Positions 1-5,111 are shown, numbered from the stretch's first letter. The stretch is 7,941 bases of DNA from DASXMX01 sp036495445 (GCA_036495445.1 DASXMX010000654.1:1-7941); one strand, 5' to 3'. Translations and numbers: made by a program. Notes: generated by a model not told the origin, from the sequence alone.

Positions 1-84
1 TTCGAACAAGCGGACGAGGACGCCGCCGGACTTGTCGATCGTGAACCGCGCGCCGAGGACGAGATCTTCGGTAATCGAAATCAT
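1..84 (-). CDS. Start of an unidentified gene (partial, runs off the left edge)
   Basis: An open frame begins with ATG at 84-82 and stays open for 28 codons to the window edge; it starts MISITEDLVLGARFTIDKSG. It continues the right-to-left order of the phage structural genes and follows the tail gene ending at 289, so a tail gene is the natural guess, for instance the tail tube or a small tail protein. I recognise no family in these 28 residues. No clear Shine-Dalgarno sequence precedes the ATG (AAAAAGACTCATC lies just upstream on the minus strand). A hairpin repeat fills most of the gap between this gene and its upstream neighbour. Confidence 0.5.
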   Translation of the reverse strand, partial: MISITEDLVLGARFTIDKSGGVLVRLFE

Positions 85-152
85 GATGAGTCTTTTTGAT
101 TCAGAGAGAACATCGTCCCGAATCGACAAGCGGCTGCCGCGCGGTTCGGGCT

Positions 153-273
153 CTCCCTCCCCCGGTACTCCGGGGGGGGCTGGGGAGGGGGCCGCGGGCC
201 GCGGGACAGGCCCGGTCGGGAATTGAGGGCGAACCCCCTCCCCTAACCCTCCCCCGGAGTACCGGGGGAGGGA
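153..273. repeat. Long inverted repeat of C-rich/G-rich arms, each arm itself a hairpin
   Basis: The left arm (153-191) and right arm (234-273) are near reverse complements. Each contains the smaller palindrome CCCCGGTACTCCGGGG or its complement CCCCGGAGTACCGGGG. The 42 bases between them are GC-rich (gccgcgggccgcgg). The block fills the gap between the DUF3168-like gene, whose stop is at 289, and the partial gene starting at 84. It resembles REP-type intergenic elements. On the transcribed strand it could fold into a strong hairpin that acts as an attenuator or protects an RNA end. A 15-bp direct repeat (218-232 and 270-284) overlaps its right part. Confidence 0.85.
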
Positions 274-288
274 ATTGAGGGCGATCAT

Positions 289-693
289 TCACAGTCGAAC
301 TCCGTACTCGTACGTCACGCTCCACTCCCACACGTCGTTCCCGTGGGCATCGTGCTTGTGCAGCAGGGGGACGGGATCGCCCAGGCGCGTGACGGTGTCG
401 TGGGTGCCGGAGGAGAGCGTGAGCAGCACGTCGTCGAACTCGGTCATGAGTGTGTTGATCAGCGAGCCGGTCGCGTCGTGACCGATCCCGTAGGCGCTGA
501 ACTTCACCTGGGTGACCGAGCGACAGGCGCCCCCGTACGCGTATTCGAGTTTGGACGAAACGACGCGGGAGACGACGTACGGCATCGCGGTCGTCTCCGG
601 CGCCTGGTCCCGGTGCAGCCCGCCCGGGAAGGCGCTGGTGAGCGCGGCGTCGGAGGTGAACTTCGTGTAGATGGCATTGAGCAGTGGGAGCAT
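289..693 (-). CDS. DUF3168-like phage tail completion/terminator protein
   Basis: This 134-residue protein starts MLPLLNAIYTKFTSDAALTS. Its layout matches small tail-terminator or DUF3168-type proteins: a short N-terminal helix, a 'DAALTSAFPGGLHRDQAPETT' segment (about residues 15-35), an 'MPYVV' strand (37-41), then alternating strands and a helix with FSAYG and a C-terminal 'WEWSVTYEYGVRL'. In the family such proteins cap the tail tube and bind the head-completion complex. The open frame runs further upstream to an ATG at 777, but that extension is translated hairpin repeat, so I start at 693. The first repeat ends within 2 nt of this ATG, leaving no Shine-Dalgarno sequence. Function is inferred from size, pattern and position after the head-tail adaptor. 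Confidence 0.72.
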   Translation of the reverse strand: MLPLLNAIYTKFTSDAALTSAFPGGLHRDQAPETTAMPYVVSRVVSSKLEYAYGGACRSVTQVKFSAYGIGHDATGSLINTLMTEFDDVLLTLSSGTHDTVTRLGDPVPLLHKHDAHGNDVWEWSVTYEYGVRL

Positions 694-825
694 GTGTAGG
701 GGCGAACCTTGTGTTCGCCCTCCGGTGTAGGGGCGAATCTCGTATTCGCCCAGTGTAGGGGTGAACCTTGTGTTCACCCGTTTTGTCCGGTCGCAAGGCG
801 GGCGAACACAAGGTTCGCCCCTACG
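694..825. repeat. Cluster of four 'TGTAGGGGCGAAC' hairpin repeats
   Basis: Three units share one orientation, with stems 700-720, 731-751 and 759-779; a fourth (stem 800-820) is inverted. Each has an 8-bp perfect stem and a 5-base loop. Stem sequences vary in a paired way: GGGCGAAC/GTTCGCCC, GGGCGAAT/ATTCGCCC and GGGTGAAC/GTTCACCC. The cluster fills the entire gap between two minus-strand genes: the stop codon of the beta-rich protein (TAG, 823-821) lies inside the flank of unit four, and unit one stops just before the ATG at 693. A related unit occurs at 7198-7221. Confidence 0.92.
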
Positions 826-1741
826 AAGCCGTCAGCGTCCCGCAATTGACGAGGTTCCGGTTCGTAACGACCAGGTGACCCGGATTCGCTGCATTCGCGA
901 CCAGGACGCCCCCCTTCTGATGGTTCAGCGTCGTGACCGTCACCGTCGACGGGACCTGCGAGAAATCCGCGGTGCCCGTGGGATAAAGATTGAGCGTAGT
1001 GACCGCTGCGCCGCTCGGCGGTCGGTGATTCAGGTTCGTCGTCCCGCCCGCGTTCACGGTGGCGATCGCGCCGGTCCCGTTGGTCGTCGCGGTCGATCCG
1101 CTGGAGACCGAGAGCGCTCCGCTGCTCCCGCTGTTGAGCGTGAGGGTGCCGCCGGCGTTCACGTTGGCGTTCGTCCACGCGACGCCGGAACCGAGGTTGC
1201 AGATCGCGGTGGACCCGTTCACGTCGACTTCCGCGAGCGTCGCCGTCTCACCCGGGAGATTCGTCGCGACGCCCACGCGGCCGCCCAGGACGTAGAGCTT
1301 GTTGGCCGCGTTCGCGCCCTTGATCCGCACCGGCTCGGCGCCCGCGTCGACCGATGCGCCCGTCGCGAGCACCACGCCCGCGAAGGCCGCCGCCCCGAAA
1401 TCGAGCTTAATCCGACCCGCCCCCACGGCCGGCGTGCCGTCGCCCGACGGCGTGCCGATCGTCCAGCTCGCCGCCCCGATCTTCCAATACCCGAACGTCG
1501 GCCCCGCGGTCGACGCGGTGCCGATCGTGCCGGAAAACGACTGGCTGACCGTCAGACTGTTCAACGTGACGGCGGACATGTCCGCCGCCCCGATGCCCGC
1601 CAGCGCCACGCCCGGGATCGCCGCGACGACCGCGTCGTCGCCGTTCCCGGGGGCGGTGCCGGTCGTGCCGTCCGATTTCGTCCAGTTGGCGCCGTTGGTC
1701 GGGTCGGTGGAAGAAGTTGAGGACCAGAAGTAGGTGGACAT
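821..1741 (-). CDS. Beta-rich (solenoid-like) phage structural protein, unidentified
   Basis: This 306-residue protein is rich in Gly, Thr, Ala, Asn, Ser and Val, with very few charged residues. Residues 19-40 carry an 'NW..S.GTTGTAPGNGDDAVV' pattern of the kind seen at the start of passenger or beta-helix repeats in surface proteins. Later there are recurrent short turns such as NVNAGGTLTLNSG (193-205) and TVNAGGTTNLNHR (228-240), consistent with a stacked beta architecture. No signal peptide is visible, which fits a virion component better than a secreted host protein. It sits between the head-tail adaptor and the tail terminator gene, where a fibre, decoration or neck protein could be encoded. 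The start is preceded by a 7-bp tandem repeat rather than a Shine-Dalgarno sequence; the TAG stop falls inside a hairpin repeat. The coding call is firm, the function is not. Confidence 0.75.
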   Translation of the reverse strand: MSTYFWSSTSSTDPTNGANWTKSDGTTGTAPGNGDDAVVAAIPGVALAGIGAADMSAVTLNSLTVSQSFSGTIGTASTAGPTFGYWKIGAASWTIGTPSGDGTPAVGAGRIKLDFGAAAFAGVVLATGASVDAGAEPVRIKGANAANKLYVLGGRVGVATNLPGETATLAEVDVNGSTAICNLGSGVAWTNANVNAGGTLTLNSGSSGALSVSSGSTATTNGTGAIATVNAGGTTNLNHRPPSGAAVTTLNLYPTGTADFSQVPSTVTVTTLNHQKGGVLVANAANPGHLVVTNRNLVNCGTLTAS

Positions 1742-1742
1742 A

Positions 1743-1765
1743 GGTTTGAGGGTTCAGGGTTCAGG
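1743..1765. repeat. Three tandem copies of a 7-bp unit (GGGTTCA)
   Basis: GGTTTGA, GGGTTCA and GGGTTCA follow one another, ending in GG. The array begins one base upstream of the ATG at 1741 of the minus-strand beta-rich gene, where its ribosome binding site would be expected. On the minus strand it reads CCTGAACCCTGAACCC, which does not resemble a Shine-Dalgarno sequence. It marks the left boundary of the plus-strand block holding the protease and zinc-ribbon genes. Confidence 0.7.
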
Positions 1766-1788
1766 ATGCCGCCCAAGCGGCTGGATGA

Positions 1789-1818
1789 TTGGAGCGAAGC
1801 CCGGCAGGCCCATACAAT
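1789..1818 (+). promoter_or_regulatory. Possible promoter of the retropepsin-like gene
   Basis: A good -10-like hexamer, TACAAT (1813-1818), is preceded at 18 nt by TTGGAG (1789-1794), a weak -35 match. The expected transcript start near 1825 would precede the two well-placed start codons at 1850 and 1874 and would exclude the in-frame ATG at 1766. The same hexamer occurs upstream of the plus-strand genes at 3431 and 7469. Confidence 0.35.
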
Positions 1819-1873
1819 GGGCATCGGGGGTTCATCGGGAGGTGCAACAATGGACGCCATAAAGGAGCCGGGC

Positions 1874-2287
1874 ATGGGGCGGTTTTCTGTCGAGGTGGAG
1901 ATCGCGAATGACGAGGATATCGTTCGCGCCAAATCCGGGTTGATTTCGCCCGACCAGGTGCGCCGCGCGCGGATTCGCGGCGTGGTCGATAGCGGAGCGA
2001 CCCGCCTGGTGATCCCGGAGTCGCTGGCGCGGCAGCTTGGCCTTGATACCTCCGGCACCGTGCAGGTGCGGTACGCCGACGGGCGGACCGCGAACCGCCA
2101 AATCGCCCAGCGCGTTCACCTCAGCTACGGCGGGCGAGAAAGCATCTTCAATGCGGTCGTCGAGCCAGGCCGGGAGTCCGCGTTGATCGGCGCGATCGTG
2201 CTTGAAGACCTCGATTTTCTGGTGGACTGCACCGCCCAACGGCTGGTACCGCGCGACCCAAAGCAAATCATCTCCGAGGCGGAATAG
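1874..2287 (+). CDS. Retropepsin-like (clan AA) aspartic protease, small single-domain form
   Basis: The 137-residue product starts MGRFSVEVEIANDEDIVRAK. The catalytic motif is GVVDSGATRLVIP: Asp39-Ser40-Gly41, a DSG variant of the DTG of retropepsins. The second hydrophobic-Gly motif is at ALIGAIVLEDLDFLVD (residues 103-118), followed by the usual end 'CTAQRLVPRDP'. The domain is half of a pepsin, so the active enzyme would be a dimer. These soluble one-domain proteases are common in bacteria; their substrates are mostly unknown. The ATG at 1874 has AAAGGAG 6 nt upstream and matches the usual family N-terminus. An in-frame ATG at 1850 also has a good site (GGGAGG, 7 nt upstream) and would add 8 residues. 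The gene is opposite in strand to the phage genes around it and looks like host cargo rather than a capsid protease. Confidence 0.9.
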   Translation: MGRFSVEVEIANDEDIVRAKSGLISPDQVRRARIRGVVDSGATRLVIPESLARQLGLDTSGTVQVRYADGRTANRQIAQRVHLSYGGRESIFNAVVEPGRESALIGAIVLEDLDFLVDCTAQRLVPRDPKQIISEAE

Positions 2288-2341
2288 ACGTTAAACGCCA
2301 TTTGGCGTGCCGGTGAAAGGACACCGGTCGGATTTGCTGAG

Positions 2342-2364
2342 CGGACGCCCTCGTCCGGCTTTTT
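2342..2364 (+). terminator. Rho-independent terminator after the protease gene
   Basis: CGGACG (2342-2347) and CGTCCG (2352-2357) form a 6-bp GC stem with a CCCT loop, followed by GC and five T (2360-2364). It lies 55 nt past the stop at 2287 and before the next plus-strand gene, so that gene probably has its own promoter. A smaller hairpin, ACGCC-ATTT-GGCGT (2295-2308), precedes it without a T run. Confidence 0.6.
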
Positions 2365-2389
2365 CCTGCGTGGGCGGTGAGATGGACGC

Positions 2390-2752
2390 GTGCTCCGGTT
2401 CTTCCAATCCCATGCCGTCGAATTGTTGCTTGCGGATCTGCCGCCCGCCGAGCGGAAAAGGATTCTGCGAAAGGCTATGCGCGGCCTTTCCGCGGGTTGG
2501 CCCGTGTATTGGGTATTCTGCTTCGCTTGGCCCTGGGTCTTCCCATCCCTGAAATCGAACTCGTTTGTCGCAAATTCGATTGTGTCGTGCGGCTACTGGG
2601 TCGCACTCTTCATCCTCATTACCCGACTCGAATCGCGCAGACTTACAGCGAAAGTCCGCCGCGAATTGGCCGCGCTGAATCGGTGCGCCGGATGCGGCTA
2701 CGATCTACACGCAAGTGAAGGAAGCTGCCCGGAATGCGGATCGCCTGTTTAG
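2390..2752 (+). CDS. Two-helix membrane protein with C-terminal zinc ribbon
   Basis: The product is 120 residues from a GTG start; an in-frame stop at 2378-2380 leaves no earlier start, and GGTGAG lies 8 nt upstream as a weak ribosome binding site. Two hydrophobic stretches (about residues 37-53 and 60-78) should span the membrane. The C-terminus 'CAGCGYDLHASEGSCPECG' has four zinc-ligand cysteines (99, 102, 113, 116) in two CxxC knuckles. Small membrane proteins ending in this 'CGYDL...CPECG' ribbon are, to my knowledge, frequent in planctomycetes, usually without a known role. Basic residues between helix 2 and the ribbon (RRLTAKVRRELAALNR) suggest that the ribbon is cytoplasmic. It converges on the head-tail adaptor gene with a 43-nt gap. 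Probably host cargo. Confidence 0.83.
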   Translation: MLRFFQSHAVELLLADLPPAERKRILRKAMRGLSAGWPVYWVFCFAWPWVFPSLKSNSFVANSIVSCGYWVALFILITRLESRRLTAKVRRELAALNRCAGCGYDLHASEGSCPECGSPV

Positions 2753-2795
2753 GAGCAAGACTCGGACGCAGCAACTGACCCACCACCAACCCTCC

Positions 2796-3152
2796 TCATC
2801 CGCGCCGCCGCTCACAATCGAGCTGATACAGCACTTCGCTGCTGATCTGCGCGTTGGCGGCCCGCTTCACGCCTTTGATCAGGTAATAGACCGTGCCGTC
2901 GGTCAGCCGGTCGGTGAGGGCGACGCCACCCGGGACTACGACGTCGAGGTCGAGGGTGGTGTAGATCGTATAGTTCACGATCATGTCGCGGCGGGCGTAG
3001 TCGCTGACGACCTTCGCGCTCGCCGGGGCGACGGCGCAGGGGACGTTGTTCAGGACCGCCGCGAACGCCCGCACCGAGCCGCCGCTGGCGTCGGCCGTGA
3101 CGGCCTGGCGTTCGAGGGTGAGTTTTTGGTCGAGTAAAGCCGTCAAGGACAT
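2796..3152 (-). CDS. Phage head-tail adaptor (head-closure, SPP1 gp16/HK97 gp7-like)
   Basis: The 118-residue product has the pattern of the Phage_H_T_join family: an N-terminal 'LDQKLTLERQAVTADASGGS' (residues 7-26), then 'FAAVLNNVPCAVAPASAKVV' with the conserved 'v.a.v.p' strand, then a helix and strands ending in 'LTDGTVYYLIKGVKR' (83-97) and 'LYQLDCERRRG'. Such proteins sit below the connector ring, close the head after DNA packaging and offer the site for the tail. The ATG at 3152 has GGAG 6 nt upstream on the minus strand. It follows the connector gene in the normal phage order, but 761 nt separate the two, because repeats and two plus-strand genes lie between. Confidence 0.83.
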   Translation of the reverse strand: MSLTALLDQKLTLERQAVTADASGGSVRAFAAVLNNVPCAVAPASAKVVSDYARRDMIVNYTIYTTLDLDVVVPGGVALTDRLTDGTVYYLIKGVKRAANAQISSEVLYQLDCERRRG

Positions 3153-3176
3153 CGCTCACTCCGGGAAGACGGGGAA

Positions 3177-3213
3177 ATTCACCGCAGAGACGCCGAGGAC
3201 GCAGAGGGAAAAC
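3177..3213 (+). repeat. Left arm of an inverted repeat pair enclosing two plus-strand genes
   Basis: The arm begins ATTCACCGCAGAGACGCC and ends GGGAAAAC. Its reverse complement recurs at 3876-3911 with about 31 of 37 aligned positions identical and one gap. It belongs to the 'CACAGAG' repeat group also seen at 4861-4910 and 7247-7294. It begins 24 nt upstream of the adaptor ATG at 3152, just beyond that gene's ribosome binding site. Confidence 0.8.
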
Positions 3214-3227
3214 CATTTCGGATTACG

Positions 3228-3339
3228 GATTGCTGATTGGGAGGGCGAGGCTCCTGCCGAGCCGGGTTGTTCGAGCAACCCCGGCCCGGCAGGAGCCTCG
3301 CTCTTCCTAGGACGGCATTTCAACCCGCAATCAGCAATC
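3228..3339. repeat. Nested hairpin element with 'GAGGCTCCTGCCGAGCC' core
   Basis: An inner stem of 22 bp (3245-3266 with 3280-3301, 21 of 22 complementary) encloses the loop ttgttcgagcaac, which can itself fold. An outer 12-bp pair, GATTGCTGATTG (3228-3239) and CAATCAGCAATC (3328-3339), flanks it. The core GCGAGGCTCCTGCCGAGCC is a repeat I associate with planctomycete intergenic DNA, where it often yields spurious 'GEAPAEP' reading frames. Here it lies between the left repeat arm and the 48-residue gene. Confidence 0.9.
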
Positions 3340-3418
3340 TGAATTCACTCCGACAATCGTGAGCACCAGTCGGCCGCCGTGCAGGCCGTGAATTGATGGA
3401 TTGCCCCGCCCAAACCGG

Positions 3419-3424
3419 TACAAT
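3419..3424 (+). promoter_or_regulatory. Possible -10 element for a leaderless transcript
   Basis: TACAAT ends 6 bases before the GTG at 3431, so a transcript starting 7 nt after the hexamer would begin at the start codon itself. A weak -35-like TTGATG lies at 3393-3398, with a 20-nt spacer that is longer than usual. The same arrangement occurs at 7456-7471. Confidence 0.35.
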
Positions 3425-3430
3425 CGCCCG

Positions 3431-3577
3431 GTGCCCAACAAGCGCGGCAAACGTCAGTTCGAAGCCAAGCCCGCAAAGGCCACGTCCGGCATGTTGGGAA
3501 TCGAGGGCCTCGGCCGGGAAGACGCGGTGAAGACGTCGTTCCAGAAGAAGCACACGAGCGGGTGGTCGCGAAAGTAG
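3431..3577 (+). CDS. Small basic protein, 48 residues, unidentified
   Basis: The frame runs from GTG (3431) to TAG (3575-3577) and encodes a Lys/Arg-rich peptide starting VPNKRGKRQFEAKPAKATSG and ending FQKKHTSGWSRK. About 12 of 48 residues are Lys or Arg, mostly at the two ends; the middle (MLGIEGLGREDAV) is neutral to acidic. There is no ribosome binding site, but the -10-like TACAAT 6 bases upstream suggests a leaderless message. The next gene starts 6 nt after its stop, so the two are probably co-transcribed. The basic ends could mean nucleic acid or membrane-surface binding; this is only inference. I recognise no family, and the gene could be an artefact of its short length. Confidence 0.5.
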   Translation: MPNKRGKRQFEAKPAKATSGMLGIEGLGREDAVKTSFQKKHTSGWSRK

Positions 3578-3583
3578 CGCCAA

Positions 3584-3841
3584 ATGCGAATACTGCTGTA
3601 CGCAATAATCACGGCGCTCAGCTTTGGCATGTTGCTTGTCACTGCTCCGTTTTTGTGGCTAATTGGCGGGTTGAAGGGGGTGACGGGGAGAGAGGCCGCT
3701 TGCATGGGCGCGGCCGGAATCGTGTTTGGTGCCGCTGCCATTATCACCGAAAGATTGTATCGATCGTGCTACGGAAAAGAGCGCAGGGGATTCCCCGTTG
3801 AGCCCAAACAGACTGATTCGCATGGGTCAAATCAGCCTTGA
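3584..3841 (+). CDS. Small two-helix membrane protein, unidentified
   Basis: The 85-residue product has two hydrophobic segments, about residues 4-29 (LLYAIITALSFGMLLVTAPF and following) and 41-55 (MGAAGIVFGAAAIIT). A polar loop, KGVTGREAAC, joins them, and a basic, polar tail follows (RLYRSCYGKERRG, ending HGSNQP). This predicts a membrane hairpin with both ends probably in the cytoplasm, since the tail is basic. It starts 6 nt after the stop of the 48-residue gene, with no Shine-Dalgarno sequence, consistent with translational coupling. The pair lies inside an inverted repeat pair (3177-3213 and 3876-3911) and against the direction of the phage genes. I do not recognise the family; a phage holin is conceivable from the topology, but strand and context argue for host cargo. 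Confidence 0.65.
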   Translation: MRILLYAIITALSFGMLLVTAPFLWLIGGLKGVTGREAACMGAAGIVFGAAAIITERLYRSCYGKERRGFPVEPKQTDSHGSNQP

Positions 3842-3875
3842 TCGGCGGATTGCGTAAAGTGCATACTTCCGTTCT

Positions 3876-3911
3876 GTTTTCCTTTGCGTTCTCTGCATCC
3901 CTGCGGTGAAT
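3876..3911 (-). repeat. Right arm of the inverted repeat pair
   Basis: Read on the minus strand it begins ATTCACCGCAGGGATGCAG and ends GGAAAAC, mirroring 3177-3213. It ends two bases from the stop codon of the connector gene (TGA, 3916-3914), so the element begins almost immediately after that gene. Confidence 0.8.
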
Positions 3912-3913
3912 CC

Positions 3914-4840
3914 TCACCTCAGGATCGTCTTGCTGTAATCGACATACGGCGCCAACAGCAGGCTGACTTTGCCCGACAACACAGCGGTCGATGCCTGATC
4001 TTTCAATTCGAAGCTCCCACCGCCCAGGGTCGCTTTCTTGAGCGTGCTGTTCACCAGCCCGGCGTTGTAGAGGTCGAGCACGAGCTGGACGCACGCCTCC
4101 TGCACGGGTTGCGGGATCGTGTCATACCCGGCGGTGTAGTCGATGCGGACGTTGAGCTGCCCGCGGGGGAAGCGGCCATAGATCTCGCCCGTCTCGTCAT
4201 CCAATCGCCAGCCGCAGAAGGCCTGGGCGCCGTTGGCCTCCTCGCCCCACGGGTCGCCCGGCGGCCAGGTGACGAAGGGTTGCAGGTCTTCGGTGTACAG
4301 CTCGAGGCGGCGCCCGCCATATAGCGCGGTGGCCGCGCCCTGCAGCGGCTTCAAGTCGGCCGAGGGCCAGTTGGCGAACTGGTCGATGACCTGCGACGAC
4401 CAGCCGTTGCCCAGCGCGTTCACCGCCCCGGCGAGTTGGGCGAGCGTCGGATACGTGGCGAACGACAGGTCCGTCGTCGTCACCACCGCGGAAGCGACGC
4501 GGACGAGCCGCAGCGCCGTCGGCGTGGTCTCGACGGTCGCCCGCTGGTTCGTCCCGGCGTCCACGTTCTGCACGAGCAACGCGGCCCGCGGGTCGGCCGC
4601 GATGCGGGAGATCTCGACGACGGGATACTGCCGCAATCTCAGGGGTTCGCGGATGTAGATCCCGCCGCTGTAGTACTCGGTGTAGGGGAGTTGCGACAAG
4701 TCACGATGGCACGCCCCCCGGACCGCGTCGCTGGCGGCCGTGATCAGCGACGCGAGGTAACTCGCGCTCGTGCCGTTCACGCCCGCCAGCGTCGCGTTCT
4801 GGATCGCGCGACTGAGGGTGATGAGATCAGGGAGAGACAT
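3914..4840 (-). CDS. Phage head-tail connector, gp6-like, with long central region
   Basis: The 308-residue product has connector hallmarks at both ends. Residues 1-80 include helix-forming 'ASYLASLITAASDAVRGACHRD' and 'YYSGG...LRLRQYPVVEISRI', the pattern of gp6-like connectors. Residues 232-265 include 'IDYTAGYDTIPQPVQEACVQ' followed by 'LVLDLYNAGL'. Such proteins form a ring under the portal and link it to the adaptor. Typical gp6 proteins are near 100-200 residues; the extra length is a central region (about 85-230) resembling an inserted domain, with 'FATYPTLAQLAGAVNALGNG' and Trp/Pro-rich 'VTWPPGDPWGEE'. The ATG at 4840 has no Shine-Dalgarno sequence, and a CACAGAG repeat begins 20 nt upstream. 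It precedes the adaptor gene in phage order. Confidence 0.8.
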   Translation of the reverse strand: MSLPDLITLSRAIQNATLAGVNGTSASYLASLITAASDAVRGACHRDLSQLPYTEYYSGGIYIREPLRLRQYPVVEISRIAADPRAALLVQNVDAGTNQRATVETTPTALRLVRVASAVVTTTDLSFATYPTLAQLAGAVNALGNGWSSQVIDQFANWPSADLKPLQGAATALYGGRRLELYTEDLQPFVTWPPGDPWGEEANGAQAFCGWRLDDETGEIYGRFPRGQLNVRIDYTAGYDTIPQPVQEACVQLVLDLYNAGLVNSTLKKATLGGGSFELKDQASTAVLSGKVSLLLAPYVDYSKTILR

Positions 4841-4860
4841 ATTGAACCGGGAGCAGGAGA

Positions 4861-5093
4861 TTCACCACAGAGACCACAGAGACCACAGAGGACACAGAGA
4901 ACACGGAGGGAAAGACAGGAGAGAATTAGCCACAGATGGACACAGATGCACACAGATAGGGATTCCACTTTTGAGATTTACGATCTCAGATTTCAGATCT
5001 GCATTTCATCTGTGTGCATCTGTGCCCCATCTGTGGCTCACAATGCATTTCCCTCTGTGCTCTCCGTGCCCTCCGTGCCCTCTGTGATTGCCT
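4861..5093. repeat. Nested inverted repeats built from 9-bp tandem units
   Basis: The outer arms are five 9-bp units of the CACAGAGAC/CACAGAGGA type (4866-4910) and four of the complementary CCCTCTGTG type (5051-5086). Inside lies a second pair, 4928-4957 and 5008-5038, starting AGCCACAGATGGACACAGAT, nearly perfect over 30 bases. The centre (4958-5007) is AT-richer and has the small palindrome GAGATttacgATCTC. The element occupies almost the whole gap between the accessory head gene (stop 5112) and the connector gene (start 4840), and holds no gene. Because the unit is three codons long, it yields spurious 'HREHRGHREH' reading frames. Confidence 0.92.
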
Positions 5094-5111
5094 TTCGAAC
5101 CCCGCCGCCGG

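Noticed and set aside
694..777. N-terminal extension of the DUF3168-like protein to the ATG at 777
   Set aside because: The extension is entirely translated hairpin repeat (TRFTPTLGEYEIRPY and so on), so it is very unlikely to be protein.
101..811. 236-codon minus-strand open frame across the tail gene and its flanking repeats
   Set aside because: It reads the repeats as 'PPVLRGRVRGGG'-type peptide and is otherwise Arg-rich. The DUF3168-like frame in the same region has family-like features.
761..1720. 319-codon plus-strand open frame opposite the beta-rich gene
   Set aside because: It is very rich in Arg (RRDRHRRRDLREIRG and similar), as expected for the antisense of a GC-rich gene, starts inside a hairpin repeat and has no domain pattern. 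The minus-strand product has a plausible structural composition.
3584..3841. Phage holin call for the small membrane protein
   Set aside because: Topology alone fits, but it is on the opposite strand, inside a repeat-bounded block, and no lysis gene is next to it.
4777..5087. Open frames with 'HRDHRDHRGHREH' and 'SVCICVHLWL' peptides
   Set aside because: They follow from a 9-bp repeat that stays in frame on both strands; no start context or domain supports them.
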